A stretch of 64,000 nt of DNA from Tenrec ecaudatus (lineage: Eukaryota > Chordata > Mammalia > Afrosoricida > Tenrecidae), in assembly GCF_050624435.1 (NCBI RefSeq), contig NC_134540.1, forward strand, positions 108,467,739-108,531,738, in the 5' to 3' direction. The translations under genes and the position numbers were made by a program. Below the pieces are notes generated by a model. That model searched no databases. It was not told the DNA's origin and saw only the letters and a list, made by a program, of their open reading frames with translations. How positions within the stretch are numbered: position 1 is the first letter of the stretch; each line of letters begins with the position of its first letter. Positions 1 through 10,119 of the stretch are shown here, piece after piece.

Positions 1-171
1 CTGACTCATACTAACCTTACAGGACAGGCGAGAAGCGTCCCTGTGGGTTTCTGACACTGTCCATCTTGACCAGAGTAGAGGAACCTCATCCTTCTCCCAG
101 GAATAGCTTGTGGTTCTGAACTGCTGACCTTGTAGTTACAGCCCAACTCATAACCCACTACACACCAGGGC
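1..171 (-). repeat. AfroSINE, antisense, cut by window edge
   Basis: Reads as the reverse complement of a tRNA-derived AfroSINE: it opens with the CTGACTCATA tail motif, passes through the CCTCATCCTTCTCC block and the CTGCTGACCTTGTAGTTA segment (antisense B box region), and ends CACACCAGGGCT. The SINE 3' end lies beyond base 1. Confidence 0.85.
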
Positions 172-204
172 TAGAGGACTTCAAAACCCCAAATATCAAA
201 ACAC

Positions 205-355
205 CTGGCTCCACCGTCAACTCTAACTCATGGTAACCCTGTGTGTAGTGGAACTGCCCCATCGGGCTTTTCTCAGCTACGGTCGTTATGAAAGCATCTC
301 CAGGCTTTTCTTCTGTGGCCCTTGGGCGTGTTCACACCACCAACCCTTGTGTTAC
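205..355 (-). repeat. Older AfroSINE-related SINE, antisense
   Basis: A more diverged copy. CAACTCTAACTCATGGTAACCCTG matches the tail signature, and TCTCCAGGCTTTTCTTCTGTGG matches the middle of an older subfamily that also appears at 43.9 kb. It abuts the RTE that follows. Confidence 0.6.
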
Positions 356-1600
356 TGTTGTTGGTAGGTGCCATCGAGCAGATCTGACCCGTGCGGACAA
401 CAGAAGGAAACAGTGCCGGGTCCCGCGCCATCCTCTTATTCCTAGGCTTGTTCCGTGGTGGCAGTCCCTGTGTCCGTCCTTCACCGTGAGGGCCTTCCTC
501 CTTTGGGCTGCCTCTCTACTTCACCAGCCATGATCTCCTTCACTAGGGACTGGTTTAGCTTAGCAACATTCCCAAAGCACACTTCTTCCAAGACACATCT
601 GTTGGCTCTTTTGGCAGTTCATAGTATTATTTTTAATATTCGTCACCAGCATCGATTCTCCTTCCATCTTCCTTATTGTTCACATGCATAGGAGGCAGTT
701 GAGAAGTCCATGACTTGGATCAGGCACACCTTCGTCTTCAAAGTGCCATCCGTGCTTTCAACACTCTAAAGAGAGTAGTTGAGAAGTCCATGACTTAGAT
801 CAGGCACACCTTCGTCTTCAAAGTGCCATCCGTGCTTTCAACACTCTAAAGAGAGCTTGTGCAGCGGACTTACCCAGTGCAGTGCATCCTTTCATCTCCT
901 GACTGCTGCTTCCATGATTACTGATTGTGGATCCAGAAAAGACAAAATCAGTTTTACTTGTTCTCCATTTATCATGATGTTGTGTGCTGGTCCAGTTATG
1001 AGGATTTTGATCTTTTTTATGTCGAATTTAATCCGTATTGAAGGCTGCTATCCTTGGCCTTCCATCAGCAAGTGCCTCAGGTCCTCCTCACTCTGAACAA
1101 GCCAGGTTATATCCGTTGGATATTCCAGGGTTTTTTTGATAGACCTTCCTCCAGTCCCAATGCCACATTCCTGTTCATAGAATCCAGCTTCTGACGATTT
1201 GCTCCGCATCTAGATGGAATAAGTGTGGGGAGAGGATACACCCTGACACGCACTTCTCCTGGCTTTAAACCATGCCGTAGTCCCTTGTTCTGCTTGCCTA
1301 CCTGCCTCTTGACCCATGTACAGGTTCTGCACGAGCACGAGTAGGTGATCCGGAATCCCCATGCTTCTCAAGGCTATCATAGTTTCCTTTGATCCATGAA
1401 GTCGGACACCTTGGCATAGTCAATAAAACACAAGTCAACATCTTTCTGATATTCCCGCTTTCAACCAGAATCCATGTGTGATGTCAGCAAAGGTAGCCCT
1501 TGTTCCACATCCTCTTCTGAGTCTGGCCTGAACCTCGGGCAGCTCCCTGTCAATGCACTGCTGCAACTGTTAGTTATCCGTGCAAGCTGTGTACACCATC
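356..1600 (-). mobile_element. RTE (BovB-like) LINE, antisense, reverse-transcriptase region
   Basis: The + strand is the reverse complement of a BovB-like RTE LINE from the 3' end up through the RT domain, recognised by comparison with the copies at 10-15 kb and 21.9 kb. Landmarks are the GTAGGTGCCATCGAG 3' end, TTTATCATGATGTTG, and CATAGTCAATAAAACACAAG in the RT core. Read on the - strand, the catalytic YADD site has become Y-P-T-D (1111-1122), so the copy is dead. An 80-bp tandem duplication lies inside it at 697-856. Confidence 0.8.
697..856. repeat. 80-bp tandem duplication within the RTE
   Basis: Unit 1 (697-776) and unit 2 (777-856) are identical except for one internal G/A difference (TTGGAT versus TTAGAT) and the final base. 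Both begin AGTTGAGAAGTCC and end CTCTAAAGAGAG. The flanking RTE is far more diverged from its family than the two units are from each other. Confidence 0.95.
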
Positions 1601-2247
1601 CAGAGACCTCATAGGAGACACAGCGAAATATAATTGTCTTGCTTTAAGTAATAGAGGATTTATTGTTTTTTCTCCCTCCCAAAATTGAGCATCGTCCTTC
1701 CTCTCAAATATCTTTTCTTTAGTGACTTAGAGCTCATTCGTGACTTGATCTAAACCTTTCTTGAAGGCATTATTAGGCTCTGATGCCCTTTGAAGTAATG
1801 AGTTTCATAAGTGTGTTCATTTCATTCTCAGTTTTCTGTCTTGTCATTTTTGTTTGCATAGTATAAGTAGTTTATGCTTTCATCATTTTTAATTTAGGCG
1901 TCAGCACACTGGGTTTTAAAAGCCCAGGAGTAAATATTTTAGGCTTCCTTCGACAGATTGCCTCTCACAACTACTCGGTTCTGTGGCTGTAGTGTGAAGA
2001 AGTCATGGACAACATATAAATGAACGAGCATGACTATGTTCTAATAAAACTTTATTTACAACTATGGACAGCCAGCTGGGTTTGGCCTGATTTAGAGCTT
2101 AGTGTCTTGTTCCACCCCACTGTCATCTCTGGATACTTTTGTTTGCTTTTTGAGGTCTTCTCTGTCATGTCTTCTTTGAGTTATGGTGTGTACACATTGT
2201 ATACTTGGCTGGATTGCATACCATAATTTAAATAAACTCAAGACTCA
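1601..2247. other. Unassigned AT-rich intronic sequence
   Basis: I see no gene, recognisable repeat or splice-flanked open frame here. If RNASEH2B runs as expected this lies inside its intron upstream of the exon at 4420. Confidence 0.5.
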
Positions 2248-2440
2248 TTGTCATCAAGTTGATTCTGAATCATAGCAACCCTAGAGGGCAAAATAGAACC
2301 ACTCCTGTGGGAATCTGAGCCCGTGGTTCTTTACAAGAGTAGAAAACCTCATCTTTTTCCCTACAGATCTGCTGGTGGTTTCAAACTGCTGACCTCGCAG
2401 GTAGCAGCCTAACACATAGGATATGTCTGCCGCTAGCCTT
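2248..2440 (-). repeat. AfroSINE, antisense
   Basis: Nearly complete antisense copy: TCATCAAGTTGATTCTGAATC at the tail end, CCTCATCTTTTTCCCTACAG in the middle, and GGTTTCAAACTGCTGACCTC covering the antisense B box. Confidence 0.85.
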
Positions 2441-4419
2441 CCTTTTGGTGTGCAGGATTTGATAGACTTTTCAGGAAATGCACTATAGTAGTTCTTTGAT
2501 CTTTGTAACTGTCATCGATGGTTTGGAGCCTGTCCTCACTAATGAGCTTTTTGCATTACAGCTTCCTTGCTTTCACATGTTTTCCTGTTTGACAGCACAT
2601 TTTCCAACCTCCCTTCCCTTTCATCTTTTGCATTTGCCACTGTTTCACTAAGAAAAATTCCTGGAGCCCTCAGTGCATCTGGAGATGTTTCTAAGTTGTT
2701 CTCAAAAGTAATTTATAAGAATAAGACTGATTTTAGCATGAGCCTCCCTGGCACTTTGCTATGGGTTCTTCTTTTTCCAGCGCCTTTTGACTTTCTATCT
2801 GAGCATGTTTTCGTCTACTGAGACATTTCCCCAAATCTGTAGTCATTCGGTCTTTTAAAATTAAGAAGAGTTTAAGGAAATAGCTCAATGGTGTTTTCTT
2901 TGGAAATTCAATAGCGTGCTTAGAATAACATAAGAATTAATGTTGAGCATAAACGTTTTCCTTTTCATAAACCCTTCAGCGAGTCTCTTCTTTGGGAAGG
3001 AGCCATGAAACACCTGAACCAATCAGTCACATCGATGTCAAACATTTTGATCAATTACCAAGGAGATATTTGAACAGTGAGAAGCAAAAAGCATTTAGAT
3101 TGTTAGAGTGACATCTGTCTTTAAAAAGATGTTTCCCCTGGGAAGGGAATCAAGCATCCTTATAGCGTCGAGCTTTTCGCGTTCACAAAATAAAGCCTCA
3201 TCTTATTACCTGTGAGCTCTGCCCTTCTGGTTGAAGATACTTTTCTAATAAAAGGCCACCTCACCTAAACATCCTTTGCTAACTTAGTTTAAGTAGGAAC
3301 ATATATTCTTAAGAATATTATGTGTGTGCTTTTGCTTTGGGCTGGCAGATAAAATTTATATGTGACAAATTAATTTAATATTTTAACGATTTATTTACTA
3401 GAGGTTGCTGTGTGGCCGATCGGTTCCCCACAGTATATGGGACATTCCCCAGATGCACCTGTTACTTGACAGGGAAGAGGCTTCAGAAATGTTTGTCCCC
3501 TGTGCTGTGCATGGACTTCTCTACCAGCTATTATCAGTTCTACGAGTTCTTAGTTTAGCAAAAGGAAGACTAAGAACAAATTTGCATTTCCTAGAGTAGA
3601 CCCATATTGAGTCTTGTTAACCTATGTTCCCCACAAAAAACATGTAGAAATTTGTAAGAATCCGAGTTGTGCTCACCTGACAGTCCGGGCAGCCTTGTCT
3701 ACCCAGCTCTGGTACCCCTTCATAATGAGCGTTACGTATTGTGAACCTCCAGGCCACTCTGGATAAGATTCGCACATTCATTGTCACAAAGCGTCCGTGT
3801 GACTTAGTTATCACATTGGGTCTAGTGGGAAGAACAGTGGTGGAAAAAGGAAACCGCATAGCACAAGTCGTCTCCAGAGTGACCTTAAAGTAACCCCGTG
3901 CCTCTCTGTGCCTCTCTGCCCCGCTGACTGCTTGCTCTGCGAGGTGGTTCTTTTATGGATAACATGAAATAATTGAGTGCAGAGGAAGGAAGAACATGCA
4001 GCTGTGCAAGATGGTAATCATGGGACGACCTCGTCTTTGCACTCGGAAATGGGCCAGCCGAGGAAGGAGCCAAGAGGCTCGGGCTGGCGGTTGGCGCACT
4101 AAAAGGGACTGCCTCTGATCACTTTGCCCTGCTGACGACGCCTCTCAGAATGGCCTCTGGGTTTAGCATCGGGAGACCCCCTGAAGGATTGGGTCAAATA
4201 GCTGTCCGATCATAGCCCCCACATCACCAAGGCCCTGCCTGAGAAGTGAAGTGTGCTTAGCTTCCTACAGTCTGCAAATGGGGGAGCGCTCATCAGTCCC
4301 AAGCACTGTTCCCATCTCTGTGCGAAGGGGGCTCTGGCGCCAAATTGCCCCCCTTTTTTATTTTTAATGTTTTGATGTATCAAGGTGACATTTGACATGA
4401 ATTCACTCTGACATTACAG
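2441..4419. other. Repeat-poor intron upstream of the penultimate RNASEH2B exon
   Basis: I recognise no repeat here and no exon matching the RNASEH2B segment that should precede residue 1 of the 4420 exon. The preceding exon is therefore probably outside the window. Short open frames lack splice context. Confidence 0.5.
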
Positions 4420-4500
4420 AAAATAAAATTGTCTGATGAGCCTGTAGAAGCAAAAGAAGACTATACTAAGTTTAACACTAAAGATTTGAAGACAGAAAAG
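4420..4500 (+). CDS. RNASEH2B: RNASEH2B penultimate coding exon (27 codons)
   Basis: Encodes part of the flexible C-terminal region of ribonuclease H2 subunit B, a non-catalytic scaffold of the nuclear RNase H2 complex that removes ribonucleotides from DNA and RNA:DNA hybrids. The exon is 81 bp, begins and ends in phase 0, follows a TGACATTACAG acceptor and is followed by a strong GTATGT donor. Its translation starts [20 protein letters not shown] and ends KDLKTEK, which matches my memory of human RNASEH2B almost residue for residue. Conservation in a linker region, with consensus splice sites and no stop, makes this a functional exon rather than a pseudogene. The N-terminal triple-barrel domain is encoded upstream, outside the window. 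The phase-0 donor can join either the exon at 6836 or the one at 28531. Confidence 0.95.
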
Positions 4501-6835
4501 GTATGTGTGCGCAGCGCAGTGGCGTGCTGCGGGTGTACCCGGATACAGCTGTCTGGGCGCTCAAAGGGAGGCGGGGGTACTGGAGGTGCGTGCGCAGTCC
4601 CGACTGCAACGTGATGACCGGAGTGTTGCGGATGGAAGCCTTTATTTAAAATTGTGCATGACAAGGAAAATGTTAGGCGATGAAAACGTTTCACAGAAAA
4701 AAAGTACTATGCACTGTGTGTGCGTATTCATCGTGGCAAGGGGAGGCCAGGGCGGGAGCAAGGTGTATTTTACCAATCTCCCTTCCCGGAGGCTTTCCAG
4801 GAATTCTCATCCTCCTGCTGACTTCAGCCCATGTTAAAACATTAGTAATATTGCTAATCAACTTATTCCTTTTTACATATATTTACATATAAATAAGTAT
4901 CCAAATATATACTGATAAGTATATAAATAGATCTGTTTATTTATGTTTAGTATAGGTGTCATTATAAATGTAATATATAAATTATGTATAAGAACACATA
5001 TACACATGCATATATACCTCTGCTACACATGACTTAAAATCGGTATTATAATATTGATATGGTTTTTAGTTCTTTTCTTTTAATTTACTATATTAAGATA
5101 TTATATCCACATCATTCAAGGATGTGTGTTATTCGATTTCATCATATGGAATATAATTTATTTAATCATTCTTCCTCTTTGGGACACATAGAATACTTCA
5201 GATTTAAGAATTTTTGATGTAAGGAAGTACTTAACTTTTTAATTTATAGTCTACACCTCTGATTACTGCACTAGACCCTTTTTAGAAGTGACCATAAGAG
5301 GCCAGAAAACATGAACCATTTCATAATATTTGAAATACATATGGTCAAAATGATTTCCAAAAATGTTATAAAGTATGGACTCTCAACCATTACTGCTGCT
5401 TACATGGTTGACACCACTGAGTATCATTTTTATTCTTGAAAATATTTGCTTGTTAAATTAGTTTGCTAATGGGTCACTGTAGTTGAGTCAATTCAGACTC
5501 ATAGTGACCCTTCAATAGTGGTTTTTACAAATGTTTATTGCCCATTTGAATTTCTGAAAATGCTGTCTTGTTTTTATATTGGAATAGTAATGCTTTTTCT
5601 TGTTGATTTTTATGAATTCATTCTAAATTAATTCTATTAACACTTTCCATGACATATAGACACAAATAATGATACAATAATTTTTAGTCCTTTTGATTAT
5701 TTAGCAGTTTTAAATTTTCTCAGAAATAAACATGTAAAACTTTCCTTTATGATTTATACCATTTTTGATGGTTTAAATTCTACTTACATTTTAACAATGT
5801 TCAGCAACCACCCTTAGAGTTTGATTTTTCGTTGTTGTTGTTCTTTAATCTACATGAAATTTATTTTAGCATGTAGTGCCAGGGGATAATTCAATTTGAG
5901 CTCATGGTAGCTAGCTACCTCTTTGTTAGCAGGGACATTTTCAGTTTCTCTCAGAGCAACATTTGCGTCCCGTCCTTCTAAGTCCCCCGTCTCTTTGTGT
6001 CCAGTTGGGACTGGCACCACTGACTTAGGGGTTGAGCCAGGGTGTCATCAAATCATTCAGGGTAGCTTATCTGAAAGGGTTTGTAATCTTTAGCCCTCTA
6101 GCCAAACACTAAGCCCATTAAATTGTCAGTGACAGAAAGTGTGGGAGGAGTGTGAGGATCATGTACTGTAGCCATAAAAGATACTTGGGCAATCATTTTA
6201 TTCCAATGACACACAAAATAAAAATTTTTTTCTTTGCTGATTCCCACACAGTATTGTTCTGAATAAGCTGCAGAAGAAGTAGATATTTACAGGGAAGACT
6301 CATTTGGAGTCAGCTTTTGGGAAAGTATTCCTTTGTTGGCGGGAAAATAGGCAGCTCTTCCGGTGCACTCAGGATGCCTGGTAATACCGGCATCTTTGGA
6401 ACAGAGCCCTGTTCTCCTGGCTTTCCCACAGAGTGTCAGAATAAAATCAAGTGGTACATTGCTGTGAATTATGCACCAGGTAGTAACTCAAGGCTGCAAT
6501 TCCTCCCTCTGACAGCACACATTGGATTATAGTCGGCAGTCAGTTCCACGAAGGGTGTTAGCTCTTAATGCGCTCTCAAGAATCATCCCACCTCTAGTAA
6601 ACCATCACTTGTAATAGTCCGCCCCGCACAAGACAGTAGTTAGGTCTTTTGGCTTTTTTTCTGAATAGAAATTCTTAGTAGAATGCAGAACTCCTTTTCC
6701 AATCACTGCCGCGTTAGCTGTGAACGCTTACTTCCTCGTAGTGAGCCTCCAGACATGCGCGGTCTCGTTTGATTTGCAGGTGTGATTTGTCAATGTTACA
6801 TTTGTAACAATTGTCCCTCTTATTTTCATTAACAG
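4501..6835 (+). other. RNASEH2B: RNASEH2B last intron
   Basis: A 2,335-bp GT-AG intron. The 5' part is GC-rich with CpGs, and the middle (4850-5800) is strongly AT-rich. A short AfroSINE-like scrap lies at 5473-5522. I see nothing else. Confidence 0.85.
5473..5522 (-). repeat. AfroSINE scrap, antisense
   Basis: Only the tail signature remains: GAGTCAATTCAGACTCATAG followed by TGACCCTTCAATAG. No tRNA-like head is present. Confidence 0.5.
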
Positions 6836-6943
6836 AAAAATAGCAAACTGACTGCCGCACAGAAGGCTTTGGCTAAAGTCGACAAGAGTGGGATGAAAAG
6901 TATCGCTAGCTTTTTTTGTGCCAAAAACAAAAGAAAGATTTGA
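6836..6943 (+). CDS. RNASEH2B: RNASEH2B terminal coding exon with PIP-like motif
   Basis: Encodes the last 35 residues of RNase H2 subunit B, after a TTTTCATTAACAG acceptor, in phase 0. The translation starts [19 protein letters not shown] and continues [16 protein letters not shown] before TGA at 6941-6943. The MKSIxxFF core is the PIP-like box that in human RNASEH2B binds PCNA and brings RNase H2 to replication foci. Here Met, Ile and both Phe are kept, while the two variable residues are A-S rather than D-T. The basic tail after the motif is present, but the protein ends about three residues earlier than my memory of the human sequence. This is the canonical end of the gene; the poly(A) signal follows at 7249. 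Confidence 0.95.
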   Translation, partial: KNSKLTAAQKALAKVDKSGMKSIASFFCAKNKRKI

Positions 6944-7275
6944 AACTTTGAAAATAACATCTAGAAACGCTTTGCTTTTGCTTTATAACATGTCCAGCTT
7001 CCTCTCGTCCTCCACACCACAGTACTTCCTGATCCTTAATGGCCACTTTTGGAAGATAGAGCAAAAAAATATGTCCACAAATAAGCTAATGCGCAATTTT
7101 CATATTCAGTTGAACAATCTCTGTATTTTATTTTTATGTTCCTGGATTTGCAAAAGCAATTGTGTAATTGTATGGCCGGTGGCCTTTGGAGGCTTGTTCA
7201 ACATGGGGAAGCGTAATCACGAGGACAGAATAAGCAGCTGAGTCCCTCAATAAAAGATGACAGCCTTTCAGTGTC
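6944..7275 (+). other. RNASEH2B: RNASEH2B 3' untranslated region
   Basis: Runs from the stop codon to the likely cleavage site about 15-25 bases past the AATAAA at 7249. No SINE is inserted in it, which suits a conserved compact 3' UTR. The end coordinate is an estimate. Confidence 0.75.
7249..7254 (+). promoter_or_regulatory. RNASEH2B: Poly(A) signal AATAAA of RNASEH2B
   Basis: A canonical hexamer about 305 bases after the stop. It is followed at 7270-7290 by a GTCT/TGTC run that supplies the U/GU-rich downstream element needed for cleavage. Confidence 0.85.
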
Positions 7276-7436
7276 TGTCTGTCTGTCTGTTGTTTCCTAC
7301 AAGTTTGCCGTGTAGTTGCTGCAGATAAACTATTTTCAATGTTCCGAGAAATCATCGCTAACCTGTCAGGTAAACTACTACCCTTAAAATGTCAGCTTTT
7401 GGTAAATGGTGTTTTACTGTCTTTGTGTTCATTTAA

Positions 7437-7501
7437 GGATGGATGGATGGATGGATGGATGGATGGATGGATGGATGGATGGATGGATGGATGGATGGAT
7501 G

Positions 7502-7552
<51 letters not shown>

Positions 7553-7615
7553 GATAGATTGGTAGATAGATAGATATATCGATGATATATTGATAGATGA
7601 TAGATAGACAGACAG
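7437..7615. repeat. (GGAT)n then (GATA)n microsatellite
   Basis: A near-perfect GGAT run to about 7503 passes directly into GATA units, then decays into irregular GATA/GACA/ATATC units by 7615. The long Tyr/Leu/Ser/Ile open frame on the opposite strand is an artefact of this repeat. Confidence 0.98.
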
Positions 7616-8030
7616 ATATATGTCTCTAAATCATGGCAAGCTTGTGTATAACAGATGGAAATATGGCTCAGTCTTGCATCAGCCCCACAGTCTTGCATCA
7701 GCATGCTCAAGTTCATCGCTGAGGCTATTGCGTCCATCCATCTCACCCAGGATATCCCTCGTCCTCATTGGCACTCTTCTTCATGTAAACATGCCTTTCT
7801 CTAGTGCTTGATCCCTCCTGGTGCTGGATCCAAGCAGGAGCCTTAGACAGTGTTCTGCTGTAATTCATAGGGTTTCACTGTCTGATTTCTAAGTGCCACT
7901 AAGCCTTTTGTCTACTCTGTCTTGTCACTGGAGACCCTGCTGGTATTTGAAATCCCAATGGCGTAGTTTCTAGCACCACAGTCACACACAGTCATCAGAG
8001 TACAAGAAATTGACAGCTGGGCAATCTCGT
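7616..8030. other. Unassigned intergenic sequence
   Basis: No repeat or gene recognised. A local partial duplication (CAGTCTTGCATCAGC at about 7670 and 7690) is the only structure I see. Confidence 0.4.
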
Positions 8031-8032
8031 TG

Positions 8033-8228
8033 ACTCACTGCCATCTTGTTGATTTTGACTCCTAACGACCCTGTAAGACAGGCTTGAACTGCTCCTGGGG
8101 GTTTCCGAGACGAAATCTTCGCCAGAGGAGAAAGCTTCGTTTCTCTCCCTTGGAGCCGCTGGTGGCTTCAAGCTGCTGACCTTGTAGTTAGCAGCCAATG
8201 CATAGCCCAGCGTGCCACCAGTCCTCCG
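8033..8228 (-). repeat. AfroSINE, antisense, near full length
   Basis: Complete antisense structure: GACTCACTGCCATCTTGTTG at the tail, CTCCCTTGGAGCCGCTGGTG in the middle, then GCTGCTGACCTTGTAGTTAG and GTGCCACCAGTCCTCC at the tRNA-like head. Confidence 0.9.
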
Positions 8229-8439
8229 CAGATGAGTAACCGGTAAAAATATTACAAAGGATAAAATGAAAAATTTAATCTTCATCCTTTTTATTACCTG
8301 GAAGCAATCTGGAAATATTTTATAATAAGAATTTTTGCAAGAAATTATAGTGGTAACTTTAAAACCATTTTTATACCATTTTATGGGCATATCTCTCATT
8401 AATGCTAAGTATTCCACCTAAATATTAATTTTAAAGTCA

Positions 8440-8632
8440 GTCCTGGCTGCTATTGACTCACGATAACCCATGTATACGAGAGCAGAACTGTGCTCCCTAG
8501 GATTTGGCCACTGACTGGTTTTTCAAACACTAACGCCTTCTTCTAAGATACTTCAGAGCGGACTTGAATCTTCAGCATTTTGGAAAGCAACGAAGCACAT
8601 TAACCATTTACATGATGCAGGGACTCCAAAAC
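8440..8632 (-). repeat. Diverged AfroSINE, antisense
   Basis: An older copy: GCTATTGACTCACGATAACCC at the tail and CATGATGCAGGGACTCC at the head. The middle is strongly mutated. Confidence 0.65.
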
Positions 8633-9179
8633 CAGTGTTTCCATTATTTTTATATTTGATTAATAACACGGACCCTATTTTTGACAGATTATTTGTATGT
8701 AGTTACTGTTGTAAATAATGTAAACAGCCGGGTGATAGGTAAATATCTGCCTTTTTATTCTTTCCTGAAAATGGCAGTTTTTACATCTTTGACCTTTTCT
8801 CTCAGGAGTCCCGAGCCTTACAGTGGAGACTGGTGTTTAGAAACCAAGGCCCAGGCAGTCGTCTTGTTCATTTCTGTTGGTGGGTCAATTCTGCCAGCCT
8901 ACTTGGCGGCCAGAGCTAGGAAGTGTCTGTGTGTTTGCACGTGTGTATCTATGGATGATCTACTCTGTCAGAACTATTTGCAGGGTGCCTACATGGATGC
9001 AGCTCCCGGTGAGTCCCCTCTAACCATCTCCAGGGATGTGAATAACCTTGTATATCAGAGAGCGCTGTAAATCTGATTAAGGCCGCTGTAGTTAGGTTAT
9101 AATGTAATACCTTATCATCTGATCTCCCTTTTGGTTCATTTTAAAATTTCAGCTTTTAATATTTTCGGCGTTCTTTTTG
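8633..9179. other. Unassigned intergenic sequence
   Basis: A 129-codon open frame (8681-9070, +) has low-complexity composition and no splice or promoter context, so I do not call it a gene. No known repeat recognised. Confidence 0.4.
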
Positions 9180-9472
9180 ATTGAGGTTTTGCTCTGTTTT
9201 GTCATTGTTGGTTTTTTGTTTGCTTGCTCCCTGTTGGCGTTTGGTATGGTTTTCTGTGTATGAGATCCAGGATGGGCAGATCTATGGAGATGGTAACTGG
9301 CTTAATAATTGCATCGGGGAGTGGCAGGGGAGGTTGGGGTGAGATGAGGCACTAACAACAATAAGTCCAAGAAGAAAATGTTCTGAAACCGCTTGCAGTA
9401 ATGCTTGCACAACTCATTCGTCTTCATATGATTAAATTGGATGTGAACTATATGCCAATAAAACTATTTTTA
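9180..9472 (+). mobile_element. Old L1-type 3' tail, copy A
   Basis: Contains TGTATGAGATCCAGGATGGG, ATGGAGATGGTAACTGG and, at the end, CACAACTCATT plus TGCCAATAAAACTATTTTTA. This resembles the 3' UTR tail of old mammalian L1s, with its terminal AATAAA. A second copy of the same tail lies at 9880-10115. Confidence 0.55.
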
Positions 9473-9879
9473 CAAACCTCTTTATCCACATGCATTCATC
9501 GATATGTGTGGCCTTTATTATCAAGTTGGGGAAGTTCTATTCTCAGTTCACTGAGAATTTTTATCATGAATGAGTATTAAATTTTGTCAGATACTTTCTG
9601 GCATCTATTGACGTGATCATATAGTTTCTGAAATCTGATGATTAATTTAAGTTACTAATATATACTATTATGCTATGCCCCATTTGAAATAAATTTTAAG
9701 TGTCCTGATTTTCTATGGGCAAGCAGAATGAAGAGTGGCATATGATATATGTTCTTTATCTTACAAACTAGAACTGACAGCGACAAACTGATGTTATTTT
9801 TTTTAAATAAGCAGGTCAGATATGCTCAGAAACAAGTGTAATATTTAAGGTACCAGTGTTTCTGATATTTCCTAATTTC

Positions 9880-10115
9880 CTTTTGATTGATGGTTTTCTG
9901 TGTGCTGTAGCTGAAATCCAGGGTAGGTAGCTCTATGGAGACAGTAACTGGGTTAATGGTTTCTTGGAAGTGTGCCGCGAGAGGTCAGGGGCAAATGGGG
10001 GGCTCGTAAAGATGAGTCCCAGATGGAAAGGAATGTTCTAAAATTGAGTGTGCAGCTCTTCTCGATATGCCTGCACTACTGAATTGTATGATTTGTGGAT
10101 TAAGTGTCAATAAAA
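9880..10115 (+). mobile_element. Old L1-type 3' tail, copy B
   Basis: Parallel to copy A: TGCTGTAGCTGAAATCCAGG, ATGGAGACAGTAACTGG, CTAAAATTGAGTGTGC, and finally TGTCAATAAAACTTTAAAAA. It runs directly into the RTE that starts near 10120. Confidence 0.55.
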
Positions 10116-10119
10116 CTTT

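Noticed and set aside
697-856. CRISPR-like direct repeats
   Set aside because: Only two adjacent units with no spacers, in a mammalian transposon; a simple tandem duplication.
4505-4837. 110-codon open frame overlapping the RNASEH2B donor
   Set aside because: Begins inside the intron after a strong GTATGT donor; read-through is not needed to explain the gene.
7429-7746. Open frame rich in Tyr-Leu-Ser-Ile on the - strand
   Set aside because: Translation of the GGAT/GATA microsatellite; no coding evidence.
8681-9070. 129-codon + strand open frame
   Set aside because: Hydrophobic, low-complexity composition with no initiation or splice context.
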